A stretch of DNA of 64,000 bases. Origin: Streptomyces sp. col6. GTDB lineage: Bacteria > Actinomycetota > Actinomycetes > Streptomycetales > Streptomycetaceae. The notes beneath the pieces were generated by a model. It was not told the origin of the DNA. It did no database searches and saw nothing but the letters and a program-made list of their open reading frames with translations. Below, piece after piece: positions 8,723-17,129 of the stretch. Within the stretch, counting starts at the first letter, position 1, and each line of letters opens with the position of its first letter. Location of the stretch: positions 1,018,354 through 1,082,353 of the forward strand of contig NZ_RDBL01000013.1 of the NCBI RefSeq assembly GCF_008042035.1. Reading direction: 5' to 3'. The translations under genes and the position numbers were made by a program.

Positions 8723-9850
8723 GTGCGCCCGGTAACAGCGACGGCAGCGGCCGTCACCACACTCATCGGCGCCGGTGCGGCAGCGGTCGCGGCCGGCCGG
8801 ATCGCCGGCGACGTCGCCCTGAAGACGCCGCCCGGACGTCCGCTCCCCGCCGACCGCGAACTCACCGTCCACGCGACGGCCGCCGGACAGGTCACCCTGA
8901 CCCGGTCCCTCACCTCACTGCGCCCCGGTACCTACGGGCTGACGGGCAAGAACGTCCACGCCGTCGTCGGCCCCGTGCTCGACCGGGCCCACCAGGCCGC
9001 CGACACCGTCGTACGCCGGCTGGAGCGCGTCGAGCACGGCATCCTGGCCCCCGGTGACAAGGTCCGCCTCACGCCCCAGGTGTACAGCGGCGACCCCGGC
9101 AGCGCGCTCGGTCTCGCCTTCCGCGAGGTGGAGATCCCCGGCGAACTCGGCGCACTGCCCGCCTGGCTCGTCCCCGCGCCCCGTTCCACCTGGGTCATCA
9201 CCGTGCACGGCATCGGCGCGACCCGCGAGCACCCGCTGAACCTCCTCGGCTTCCTGCACGGCCAGCAGCTGCCCGTGCTCGACCTCGCCTACCGGGGCGA
9301 CCCGGGCGCCCCCCGCTCCCCGGACGGGCTCGGCCACCTCGGCGAGTCCGAGTGGCGCGACCTGGACGCCGCCATCCGCTTCGCCGTCCGGGGCGGCGCC
9401 GAGCAGGTCATCCTGTACGGCTGGTCCACCGGCGCGTCCATGGCCCTGCACGCCTGCGCCGGCTCCGCGCTCCGCGACCGGATCTCCGGCCTCGTCCTCG
9501 ACTCCCCGGTGCTGGACTGGACCGACACCCTGCGCGGCCTGGCCGCCGCGCGCGGCGTCCCCGCCGCACTGCTGCCGCTGGCCGTGCGCGCCGCCCAGGG
9601 CCAGACCGGGCTGCACGGCACGGGGCTCCTCGACACCTCGCTGCCGGTGAGCCTGCACATCCCGACGCTGATCTTCCACGGCCCCGACGACACCCTGGCA
9701 CCCTGGTCGCACTCCCGCCGGCTCGCCGCGACCCGCCCCGACGTCGTCTCCCTGCACACCGTGGACCGGGCTCCGCATGCGGCGATGTGGAACGCCGACC
9801 CGGCCCGCTACGAGGAGACCCTGCGCCGCTTTCTCACGCCCCTGATGTGA
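8723..9850 (+). CDS. Membrane-anchored or secreted alpha/beta hydrolase
   Basis: A 375-aa protein with a hydrophobic Ala-rich N-terminus (residues 5-25) that may anchor or export it. The alpha/beta-hydrolase core follows. The nucleophile elbow is GWSTGAS, with the serine in the centre. An acid residue is in FHGPDDTLAPW, and the catalytic His is probably in RAPHAAMW near the end. I chose the GTG at 8723 because the translation before it is low-complexity Arg/Pro sequence. Substrate unknown. Confidence 0.82.
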   Translation: MRPVTATAAAVTTLIGAGAAAVAAGRIAGDVALKTPPGRPLPADRELTVHATAAGQVTLTRSLTSLRPGTYGLTGKNVHAVVGPVLDRAHQAADTVVRRLERVEHGILAPGDKVRLTPQVYSGDPGSALGLAFREVEIPGELGALPAWLVPAPRSTWVITVHGIGATREHPLNLLGFLHGQQLPVLDLAYRGDPGAPRSPDGLGHLGESEWRDLDAAIRFAVRGGAEQVILYGWSTGASMALHACAGSALRDRISGLVLDSPVLDWTDTLRGLAAARGVPAALLPLAVRAAQGQTGLHGTGLLDTSLPVSLHIPTLIFHGPDDTLAPWSHSRRLAATRPDVVSLHTVDRAPHAAMWNADPARYEETLRRFLTPLM

Positions 9851-9960
9851 GGTGATGCGCCGGTTCGGCCGATTGGTCCTGGCCGGCACAGGGGCCCGCG
9901 GACACCGGTGACCCGGGTTCCGTTTGGGCTTTCGGGCCGTCAGGGGCAAGACTGCTCCCC

Positions 9961-11346
9961 GTGACGTCCCGTACCCCGCGCGACTCCAGGCTGCGACTTG
10001 TCCGCCCGCGATCCCTCACCACCGCTCGCAAGGCCGTGACGACCCGGCGCACGCGGCCCGCGCCGCGCCCCCCGGAGGGCACCCCGCCCCGGGCCGAACT
10101 GGCCCGCCAGGCCAGGAAGGTGCTCGCCGACGCCGTACGGATCGCCCACTGGGCGGCCGACGGGGCGACCCCCGGCACCCCGCCGCTGGCGGCACAGGCC
10201 CTCGAACACGCCGCCGCCGCGCTGGAACTGTCCCCGGCGCAGGTGCGCTCCGGCTGGGACCGGGCCCGCCTCGCCGGCCTGGTCGAGCTGCACGGCGACA
10301 CCGCGCGGCCCGGCTGGCGGCTGCGCGCCTGGGACCGGGACGACTCCGCGGTGCTCCGCGGCTGGGTGGCGCTCTTCGACGCGTGGTCGCTCGTCCACCC
10401 CGCGCCCCTGGACGTCGAGTCCACCGCCGTCGCCGAGGCCGTCGAGGCCGTCCCTCAGGTCCTCTCGCTGCTCCAGCTCTCGGCGGGCCCGGTCACCGTG
10501 CCCGCCCTGCTCGACCTCCTCGGCCAGCGGGTCGCGGAACTCCACGAGGAGCGCTGCGAGGTGCCGTACGGCCCCGAGCCGCTGCCCGCCCCCGCCGAGC
10601 CGGCGCCCACCGCCCACTCCCCGGCGCTCGTCGCGCTGCTGCTGGACTGGGCGTTGGAGGGCCTGGCCGCCGTCGGCGCGCTCACCCTCGGCGCCGGTCA
10701 GGCCACCCTGACGCCGCTCGGCAACTGGGCGGTCTGGGTCAAGCTGGAGCAGATCTGCGTCGCCGCCCAGAGCCCGGCCGGCAACATCGAGCAGGCAGCC
10801 GCCGACATGCTCCTGGGCTGTGCCCGCCTCACCCCCGGACCGGCCCGCGCCGAATACCGCGCCTGGCTGGCCGCCCGCCCCGTCGGCAGCGCCGTCGCCG
10901 AACTCCTCGACGTGGCCCGGGGCGAGGACGCGCTGCTGCGCGGGCTGGCCTTCGAGGCCCTGCGCGTCGTCGGCGCGCCCGCCGAGCCCGAGGTACGGGC
11001 CGTCCTCACCGACCCGTCCCTGCGGCCCTACGCGCTGCTGTGGCTCGCGGAGTACGACGGTACGGACCCCGAGGACGCGCAGGAGGTCCTCAGCCGCGAG
11101 GAGGCCACGTGGCTCTGGGTCGACACGGCGGCGGCGGTCGCGGACCACGGCGAGACGGGCCTCCTGGTCCGGCACCTCGACTCCGCGGTCCAGGGCACCG
11201 TCCCCGCCCTCCTCGACGAGGTCCGGGCCGTCGGCCACCCCCGTACGGTCCAGGTCCTGGTCGCCCTGGCGGCGGCCCACCCGGACCCGGCCCTGGCCAA
11301 GGCGGTCCGCAAGGCGGCGTTCCAGGTCCACACGGGCGGCTCCTGA
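9961..11346 (+). CDS. Conserved hypothetical protein (461 aa)
   Basis: A 461-aa, mostly helical protein that I cannot assign to a family with a known function. It has a basic N-terminus (residues 1-40), then a segment around 45-110 that could be a winged-helix-like region. The second half, rich in Leu, Ala and Glu, resembles HEAT/armadillo-type helical repeats (pattern such as LRGLAFEALRVVGAPAEPEV). No signal peptide or TM helix is evident. The GTG start is at 9961. Codon usage is typical of the neighbours. Confidence 0.75.
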   Translation: MTSRTPRDSRLRLVRPRSLTTARKAVTTRRTRPAPRPPEGTPPRAELARQARKVLADAVRIAHWAADGATPGTPPLAAQALEHAAAALELSPAQVRSGWDRARLAGLVELHGDTARPGWRLRAWDRDDSAVLRGWVALFDAWSLVHPAPLDVESTAVAEAVEAVPQVLSLLQLSAGPVTVPALLDLLGQRVAELHEERCEVPYGPEPLPAPAEPAPTAHSPALVALLLDWALEGLAAVGALTLGAGQATLTPLGNWAVWVKLEQICVAAQSPAGNIEQAAADMLLGCARLTPGPARAEYRAWLAARPVGSAVAELLDVARGEDALLRGLAFEALRVVGAPAEPEVRAVLTDPSLRPYALLWLAEYDGTDPEDAQEVLSREEATWLWVDTAAAVADHGETGLLVRHLDSAVQGTVPALLDEVRAVGHPRTVQVLVALAAAHPDPALAKAVRKAAFQVHTGGS

Positions 11347-11374
11347 CGGGGTCGCTGCCCCCGGACCCCCGCTC

Positions 11375-11560
11375 CTCAATCGCCGGAGGGGCTGGATTTT
11401 CGCTCCTGCCGCAGACACCCGTGCCGCCGGGGCCGGGACGGCCTCCCGGCCCCGCGCTTCCAGCCCCGCCGGCGTTTGAGGCGCGGGGCCCGGGGCGGAG
11501 CCCCGCAACCCCAGCCCCGCCGGCGTTCGAGGCGCGGGGCCCGGGGCAGCGCCCCGGTTC
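11375..11560. repeat. GC-rich intergenic repeat: two direct copies plus one inverted partial copy
   Basis: Two near-identical direct units start at 11460 and 11511, each with CCAGCCCCGCCGGCGTTTGA or its one-base variant followed by GGCGCGGGGCCCGGGG. A 21-base inverted relative with two mismatches lies at 11375-11395. The CGCCGGCGTTTGAGG-type core resembles repeats scattered between genes in many Streptomyces genomes. It may act as a transcript end for the gene finishing at 11346. No coding signal was seen from 11347 to 11616. Confidence 0.6.
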
Positions 11561-11616
11561 CGGGAAGGGGCGGGCAGGGGAGCAGGCCCGCCGCAGGCGC
11601 CCCGCCGCGCCCCGCT

Positions 11617-11995
11617 TCAGCCCGCCGCCCCCGGCGCATACGTGCCGAAGCTCCACACATTCCCCTCCCCGTCCCGCGCCATGTAGTCCCGCGACCCGTA
11701 CGACTGATCCGTGGGCGGCATCAAGATCTCCACCCCGTGCTCGACGGCCCGCGCATAGTGCGCGTCGACCTCACCCACCACCACATAGACCCCGGCCGGC
11801 CCCCTCCCGCCCCCGCGACCCCAGCATCACCCTGCCGTTGCCGCAGGACAGCTCCGCGTGCACCACCGAGCCGTCCTCCGCCTCGTACACCGCTTCCTTC
11901 GTGAAGCCGAGGCCCTCCGTCAGCGTCCTGATCGCGGCCTTCGCGTCGTCGTAGAGGATCGTCGGGTACACCGTCGCCACACCCGTCTCCGCCAT
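11617..11995 (-). pseudogene. VOC/glyoxalase family protein with an apparent frameshift
   Basis: The first frame, from the ATG at 11995, encodes a convincing VOC N-terminal half (MAETGVATVYPTILYDDAKA, then TEGLGFTKEAVYE). It runs into a G-rich tract near 11800-11825 and ends shortly after. The frame one base later resumes the family C-terminal half (AGVYVVVGEVDAHY, DYMARDGEGNVWSFGTYAPG) and stops at 11617. The full span is 379 bases, one more than a multiple of three. It may be a true pseudogene or a homopolymer sequencing error. An intact protein would be about 125 aa. Confidence 0.75.
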
Positions 11996-12073
11996 CGCGC
12001 TCAGCCCCTTCGTACGGCACATGTGATCCAGGTCTCAGTCTGGCACCGCCCACCGACAACGTCCCGGCGGACG

Positions 12074-12964
12074 TCAGCGGAACGTGTCGCAGTCGTCCAT
12101 GTCCCCGCCGCGGAACCCCGTGGTGAACCACTCCTGGCGCTGCGCCGCCGACCCGTGCGTCCAGGACTCGGGCGTGACCCGGCCCTGGAACTTCTCCTGG
12201 ATGCGGTCGTCCCCGACCGACGCCGCCGCGTCCAGGCCGTCCCGGATGTCCGCCCGGGTGACCTCGGTGATCAGCGGCCGTCCGGTCGACTCGTCGGGCG
12301 TGGTGGTCGCGTGGTGCGCCCAGACCCCGGCGTAGCAGTCCGCCTGGAGTTCCACCTTCACCGCGTTGCTGTTCTCGCCGGTCCGCCCGTCCTGGGTCCG
12401 GCCCAGCGTCCCCATCTGGTTCTGCACGTGGTGCCCGTACTCGTGCGCGACGACGTACGCCTGGGCGAACGGCCCGCCGCTCGATCCGAACTTCGTCCGC
12501 AGCTCGTCGAAGAACCCCAGGTCCAGGTAGACCTGCCGGTCACCGGGGCAGTAGAACGGCCCCACGGCCGAGGTCGCGGAGCCGCAGGCCGTACTGATCC
12601 GGTCGGTGAACAGCACCGTGCGCGCCGTGGCGTACCGCGCGTCGCGGCGGGTGAACTCCTGGTCCCAGTAGTCCTGCACGCTGTTGACCACCGCGACGAT
12701 CCGGCAGTCGTCCTTGGTGTTGGCGTCCCGCCCGGTCCGGCACTCCTGCTGGACCTGCGCCGCCGAGGACGCGGTCGCGCCCGGGTCCGAGTCGCCGGAC
12801 GAGAGCCCGAGCTGATCGGGGCCGACCCCGAAGAGCAGTCCCAGGATCAGCGCGATGACACCGGCGATGCCGCCGCCCACCGTGGCCCGGCCGCCCGGGA
12901 TCCGGCTGCCGCGTACGTCCCTGACCTCCGACGTGTCCAGATCGGCGTCGTCGTCGAACTGCAT
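12074..12964 (-). CDS. Neutral zinc metallopeptidase, YpfJ family, membrane-anchored
   Basis: A 296-aa protein with a cytoplasmic acidic N-terminus and one TM segment near residues 30-50 (GGGIAGVIALILGLLFGV). The extracytoplasmic domain carries the zinc-binding HEYGHH, followed by the downstream VELQADCYAG segment. Cysteines at QECRTG, DDCR, TACGS, FYCPG and the C-terminal DDCDTF probably form disulfides. The start is ATG at 12964, preceded by GGAGGG. Substrate and regulation are unknown. Confidence 0.88.
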   Translation of the reverse strand: MQFDDDADLDTSEVRDVRGSRIPGGRATVGGGIAGVIALILGLLFGVGPDQLGLSSGDSDPGATASSAAQVQQECRTGRDANTKDDCRIVAVVNSVQDYWDQEFTRRDARYATARTVLFTDRISTACGSATSAVGPFYCPGDRQVYLDLGFFDELRTKFGSSGGPFAQAYVVAHEYGHHVQNQMGTLGRTQDGRTGENSNAVKVELQADCYAGVWAHHATTTPDESTGRPLITEVTRADIRDGLDAAASVGDDRIQEKFQGRVTPESWTHGSAAQRQEWFTTGFRGGDMDDCDTFR

Positions 12965-13111
12965 CGCACCACCCTCCGCCACGAACGGTCACCGCTTGTC
13001 CCCTTCGCCGAGTATCCGGTAGTTCGTCCGGTCATGCCCGGCTTCAGGCGAGAGGGGAGCCGGGTGGAGCACGCGGAAAAGTCGTTGGACACCGCCAGTA
13101 GACTGGTTCCC

Positions 13112-13144
13112 ATGGCAGTCCTCCTTGTGCGTGTGCGTGAGTAA
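13112..13144 (+). CDS. Candidate 10-aa leader peptide upstream of the ABC-F gene
   Basis: A short frame encoding MAVLLVRVRE ends 63 bases before the ABC-F start. TAGACT (13099-13104) is placed to serve as a -10 element so that transcription would begin at or next to the ATG, giving a leaderless frame. No convincing -35 was found. Downstream, ACGGC(G) at 13144-13149 can pair either with GCCGT(T) at 13167-13172 or with CGCCGT at 13177-13182. This would suit an attenuation switch. Translation of this frame is inferred only. Confidence 0.45.
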   Translation: MAVLLVRVRE

Positions 13145-13207
13145 CGGCGTCGAGTCGTCCCCGCCTGCCGTTCCTCCGCCGTCCATTCCGCCCTGGAGTA
13201 CTTCCCC

Positions 13208-14806
13208 GTGATCACCGCCTCCGGCATCGAGCTGCGCGCCGGCGCCCGTCTGCTCATCGAATCCGCCAGCTTCCGCATCGCCAAGGGCGACCGCATCGGC
13301 CTCGTCGGCCGCAACGGAGCCGGTAAGACCACCCTCACCAAGTGCCTCGCGGGCGAGGGCACCCCCGCGGCCGGGACCATCACCCGCTCCGGCGAGGTGG
13401 GCTATCTCCCGCAGGACCCGCGCACCGGCGACCTCGACGTCCTGGCCAGGGACCGGGTCCTGTCCGCCCGCGGCCTCGACGAGATCCTGCGCAGGATGCG
13501 GGAGAACGAGGACCGGATGGCGAACGGCAAGGGCGCCACCCGCGAGAAGGCGATGAAGAAGTACGAGCGCCTGGAGACGGAGTTCCTCACCAAGGGCGGG
13601 TACGCCGCCGAGGCCGAGGCCGCCACCATCGCCGCCGCGCTCAGCCTGCCCGACCGGGTGCTCGGCCAGCCGCTGCACACCCTCTCCGGCGGTCAGCGCC
13701 GCCGCGTCGAGCTGGCCCGCATCCTCTTCTCGGACGCCGACACGCTGCTCCTCGACGAGCCCACCAACCACCTGGACGCGGACTCCATCGTCTGGCTGCG
13801 CGACTACCTGAAGACCTACCGCGGCGGATTCGTCGTGATCTCCCACGACGTGGAACTCGTCGAGACGGTCGTCAACAAGGTCTTCTACCTCGACGCCAAC
13901 CGCTCGCAGATCGATGTCTACAACATGGGCTGGAAGCTCTACCAGCAGCAGCGCGAGGCCGACGAGAAGCGCCGCAAGCGCGAGCGCCAGAACGCCGAGA
14001 AGAAGGCGGCGGCCCTCAACGCGCAGGCCGACAAGATGCGCGCCAAGGCCACCAAGACCGTCGCCGCGCAGAACATGGCCAAGCGCGCCGACCGCCTGCT
14101 GTCCGGCCTCGACGAGGTCCGGGTCGCCGACAAGGTCGCCAAGCTGCGCTTCCCCGACCCCTCGCCGTGCGGCAAGACGCCCCTGATGGCGGAGGGGCTG
14201 TCGAAGTCCTACGGCTCCCTGGAGATCTTCACCGACGTCGACCTCGCCATCGACAAGGGCTCCCGCGTGGTCATCCTCGGCCTCAACGGCGCCGGCAAGA
14301 CGACGCTGCTGCGGCTCCTCGGCGGCGCCGAGCAGCCCGACACCGGCCGGATCGTCGAGGGCCACGGTCTCAAGCTGGGCTACTACGCCCAGGAGCACGA
14401 GACCCTGGACCCCGACCGCACGGTCCTGGAGAACATGCGCTCCGCCGCGCCCGACCTCGACCTCGTCGCGGTCCGCAAGACGCTCGGTTCGTTCCTGTTC
14501 TCCGGGGACGACGTGGACAAGCCCGCCGGGGTGCTCTCCGGCGGCGAGAAGACCCGTCTCGCCCTGGCGACGCTGGTCGTCTCCTCCGCCAACGTGCTCC
14601 TGCTCGACGAGCCCACCAACAACCTCGACCCGGCCAGCCGCGAGGAGATCCTCGGCGCGCTGCGTACGTACAAGGGCGCGGTCGTCCTCGTCACGCACGA
14701 CGAGGGCGCGGTCGAGGCCCTGCAGCCGGAGCGGATCATCCTGCTCCCGGACGGGATCGAGGACCTGTGGGGTGCGGACTACCGGGACCTGGTCGCGCTG
14801 GCCTGA
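13208..14806 (+). CDS. ABC-F family ATPase (Rv1473-like)
   Basis: A 532-aa soluble protein with two ABC ATPase domains and no TM segments. Domain 1 has Walker A GRNGAGKTT (34-42), signature LSGGQRRR and Walker B LLLDEPTNHLD. A Lys/Ala-rich charged linker follows. Domain 2 has GLNGAGKTT, LSGGEKTR and LLLDEPTNNLD. ABC-F proteins act on the ribosome, as translation factors or antibiotic-protection proteins. From memory the sequence closely resembles Mycobacterium tuberculosis Rv1473. The GTG start at 13208 lies downstream of a short upstream reading frame that may regulate it. Confidence 0.92.
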   Translation: MITASGIELRAGARLLIESASFRIAKGDRIGLVGRNGAGKTTLTKCLAGEGTPAAGTITRSGEVGYLPQDPRTGDLDVLARDRVLSARGLDEILRRMRENEDRMANGKGATREKAMKKYERLETEFLTKGGYAAEAEAATIAAALSLPDRVLGQPLHTLSGGQRRRVELARILFSDADTLLLDEPTNHLDADSIVWLRDYLKTYRGGFVVISHDVELVETVVNKVFYLDANRSQIDVYNMGWKLYQQQREADEKRRKRERQNAEKKAAALNAQADKMRAKATKTVAAQNMAKRADRLLSGLDEVRVADKVAKLRFPDPSPCGKTPLMAEGLSKSYGSLEIFTDVDLAIDKGSRVVILGLNGAGKTTLLRLLGGAEQPDTGRIVEGHGLKLGYYAQEHETLDPDRTVLENMRSAAPDLDLVAVRKTLGSFLFSGDDVDKPAGVLSGGEKTRLALATLVVSSANVLLLDEPTNNLDPASREEILGALRTYKGAVVLVTHDEGAVEALQPERIILLPDGIEDLWGADYRDLVALA

Positions 14807-15125
14807 TCACCCCGCACTGGATCATTCGGCCTATCCGGGATCCGTCATCTGTGTGAGTGCGTCTCGTACCTCGGCGCGGCGCCCGGCGGACAGCTGCCGG
14901 GCGCACCTCTTTCGGCCGTCCTTCCCGTGCGGGCCCTGACCTGGACGTTCCTCCCGAGGTGCCCGTCGGCTGCCCGGCGCACCTGCTGGAATGAGGCATT
15001 CCGGTCGCGTCGGCGCACTCCCGGGGCGTGAATCCGGTCGCACGGACCTTGCCGAATGGGTGGCCAGGAAGCGCGTGAGGGGTGATCATGAGAGTCCAGA
15101 GCGCACTTCCCATGAGGAGGCACGG
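14807..15125. other. Intergenic region between the ABC-F gene and gbn
   Basis: This 319-base gap has no credible coding frame. It holds a hairpin terminator at 14879-14904 and the presumed gbn promoter. Four GATC sites lie in or at its edge (14805, 14820, 14839, 15084), three of them within 38 bases. These may be binding sites for the Gbn protein encoded next door. Confidence 0.6.
14879..14904 (+). terminator. Hairpin terminator after the ABC-F gene
   Basis: GCGCCCGGC and GCCGGGCGC form a perfect 9-bp stem with an 8-base loop, 73 bases past the ABC-F stop, followed by ACCTCTTT. Confidence 0.65.
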
Positions 15126-15347
15126 GTGGCCGAGACTCTGAAGAAGGGCAGCCGGGTGACCGGCGCCGCGCGCGACAAGCTCGCGGCAGACCTGAAGAAG
15201 AAGTACGACTCCGGTGCGAGCATCCGGGCGCTGGCCGAGGAAACGGGCCGCTCCTACGGATTCGTCCACCGGATGCTCAGCGAATCCGGAGTGACGCTCC
15301 GCGGACGCGGCGGCGCCACACGAGGCAAGAAGGCCGCGACGGCCTGA
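15126..15347 (+). CDS. gbn: Small helix-turn-helix nucleoid-associated protein, Gbn-like
   Basis: A 73-aa basic protein with a single HTH: KKYDSGASIRALAEETGR then SYGFVHRMLSESG, followed by a basic Arg/Gly/Lys tail. Size, sequence and neighbourhood match what I remember of S. coelicolor SCO1839 (Gbn), an actinobacterial nucleoid-associated protein that recognises GATC-containing motifs and affects development. The GTG start at 15126 has a strong upstream Shine-Dalgarno (GAGGAGG). Clustered GATC sites upstream suggest autoregulation, which is inferred. Confidence 0.85.
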   Translation: MAETLKKGSRVTGAARDKLAADLKKKYDSGASIRALAEETGRSYGFVHRMLSESGVTLRGRGGATRGKKAATA

Positions 15348-15494
15348 CGGCCGGCAGCGGACCGGGGCACGTCAGGGCCCCGGGGGCTCCCCGGTTCCGG
15401 GTGCGGCCACCCGGTCGACCACAGGGTCGATCCGGTGGTTACTGTTCAGTCACTTAGCTCCATGTGCTGACTGCACCCGATCCGGAGGCTCCGT

Positions 15495-16286
15495 ATGACC
15501 TCGCTCGACTCCGTGCTCGACAAGGACGGCGTACGACTCACCGTCGACGACGCGGTTGCCACGGTGACCCTCACCAACCCGACCAAGCGCAACGCCCAGT
15601 CTCCCGCTCTGTGGCGGGCGTTGACCGAGGCCGGACGGGCTCTGCCCGGCAGTGTGCGGGTCGTCGTGCTGCGCGCCGAAGGCGTGTCGTTCTCCGCCGG
15701 ACTCGACCGCCGGGCCTTCACCCCCGAGGGATTCGACGGCGAGCCGTCCTTCCTCGACATGGGGCGCGGCCCGGAGGCCGACCTCGACGCGCTGATCGCC
15801 GGATACCAGGAGGCGTTCACCTGGTGGCGCCGCAACGACATCGTGTCGATCGCGGCCGTCCAGGGGCACGCCATCGGGGCGGGCTTCCAGCTCGCCCTCG
15901 CCTGTGACCTGCGCATCGTCGCCGAGGACGTCCAGTTCGCCATGCGCGAGACCAGCCTGGGCCTGGTGCCCGACCTCACCGGCACGCACCCCCTGGTGCA
16001 CCTCGTGGGGTACGCCCGCGCGCTGGAGATCTGCGCCACCGGCCGCTACGTCCACGCCGAGGAGGCCGAGCGCACCGGGCTGGCCAACCTCGTCGTGCCC
16101 GCGGCCGAACTGGAAGGCGCCGCCCGCGACCTGGCCGGCGCCCTGATCGCCGCGCCGCGCGACGCCGTCATCGAGACCAAGGCGCTGCTGGGCGGCGCCG
16201 TCTCGCGTACGTACGAGGAGCAGCGCGCCGCCGAACGGGCCGCGCAGGGCCGCCGCCTCCGCGACCTGGCGGGCGCCCTCGACTGA
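15495..16286 (+). CDS. Enoyl-CoA hydratase/isomerase family protein
   Basis: A 263-aa crotonase-fold enzyme that acts on acyl-CoA thioesters, probably in fatty-acid or amino-acid degradation. The oxyanion-hole motifs are GVSFSAGLDRR (about residues 63-73) and VQGHAIGAGFQLALACDLRI (about 120-139). The catalytic Glu expected in hydratases corresponds to the ETSLGLVPDLTGT region. The ATG start at 15495 follows GGAGG. The specific substrate cannot be assigned. GATC sites lie at 15429 and 15479 just upstream. Confidence 0.88.
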   Translation: MTSLDSVLDKDGVRLTVDDAVATVTLTNPTKRNAQSPALWRALTEAGRALPGSVRVVVLRAEGVSFSAGLDRRAFTPEGFDGEPSFLDMGRGPEADLDALIAGYQEAFTWWRRNDIVSIAAVQGHAIGAGFQLALACDLRIVAEDVQFAMRETSLGLVPDLTGTHPLVHLVGYARALEICATGRYVHAEEAERTGLANLVVPAAELEGAARDLAGALIAAPRDAVIETKALLGGAVSRTYEEQRAAERAAQGRRLRDLAGALD

Positions 16287-16300
16287 TCCCGTACGGGCCG

Positions 16301-16326
16301 GCCGGAGGCAGCCGCTCGCCTCCGGT
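16301..16326. terminator. Bidirectional hairpin terminator
   Basis: CCGGAGGC and GCCTCCGG form an 8-bp stem (extendable by one or two pairs) between two convergent genes. Confidence 0.6.
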
Positions 16327-17036
16327 CAGCCCGCCGTGGCGTCGCCGGACACCGCCGTGACCAGCACCGCGACCGACGGCCGGCCCTCGGACGCCTCCGT
16401 CACCGCCTCCCGCACGGCGCGGGCCACATCGAGCGCGCGGTGCCCGCTCTCCGTCGCCAGCTCGACCTGCACATGACCGGTGCCCGTCCGCACCGCCGGA
16501 CCCAGCACACCGGTCAGCGCCGCCACCCCGGTCACGGAGGCGGCCGCATGCCCGGCCGCGTTCTCCGCGGGCGCCGGGCGTACCTCCACCGGCTCCGGCT
16601 CCACCCGTTCGGACGAGCCGTCCAGCAGCCCCGTCACCCGCAGGTCCACCTCGGCGACCGCCAGGCCGAGCCGCCGCGCGGCGGCCGACAGAAGGGCCGC
16701 GCGCAAGGCCTCGGCGGCTGCGGGAAGGGGCTGATCGGCCGTCGCGGTCATCGTCGCCTCGATTCGTAGGGGACCCGGCGGCAGTGCGCTCGGGGGCGGG
16801 GGCACCTGGGCGGCGGGAGCCGACTCCGGGTCGGCCACGGCGATGCGCAGCTCACCGAGCACCGGCCCGGCCGCCTGGCCGTCCACCGCCCGGCGCAACA
16901 CCGCGACCGCGGCTCGCTCCGCGATCCAGGCGCCGTCCGCCGGACCGCCCAGAGGGAGCAGTCGGCCCAGCGAGAGCCGTTGCCGTACCGCAGCCGTCCA
17001 CGCGTGGGCCCTGTGCGGGCTGTCAGCCGTCGTCAT
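16326..17036 (-). CDS. Asp23-like/'P10 family' protein next to the envelope-stress cluster
   Basis: A 236-aa soluble protein, divergent from the Asp23/Gls24 cluster. Streptomyces homologues are often labelled nucleopolyhedrovirus P10 family, which says little. By eye it looks like two degenerate Asp23-type halves. Residues about 95-150 (LRIEATMTATADQPL, then LGLAVAEVDLRVTGL) and about 180-232 (HVQVELATESGHRALDVARA, then PSVAVLVTAVSG) resemble the beta-helix-beta ending of Asp23 domains. The start is ATG at 17036. Its location suggests a role in the same membrane-stress assembly. Confidence 0.7.
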   Translation of the reverse strand: MTTADSPHRAHAWTAAVRQRLSLGRLLPLGGPADGAWIAERAAVAVLRRAVDGQAAGPVLGELRIAVADPESAPAAQVPPPPSALPPGPLRIEATMTATADQPLPAAAEALRAALLSAAARRLGLAVAEVDLRVTGLLDGSSERVEPEPVEVRPAPAENAAGHAAASVTGVAALTGVLGPAVRTGTGHVQVELATESGHRALDVARAVREAVTEASEGRPSVAVLVTAVSGDATAG

Positions 17037-17129
17037 GGCCACCAGACTGCCGTATCCATGGCGCGAGTCGGGGCAAGCGCCCTTAATGTGGGCGAAGAAG
17101 TCCAAACTGCCCCGAAGGGAAGTACGGCG

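Noticed and set aside
13076..13104. WhiB7/WblC-type promoter (AT-rich block next to the -35) for the ABC-F leader
   Set aside because: TTGGAC lies only 8 bases from TAGACT, and the AAAA block would occupy the -35 position itself, so the spacing does not fit.
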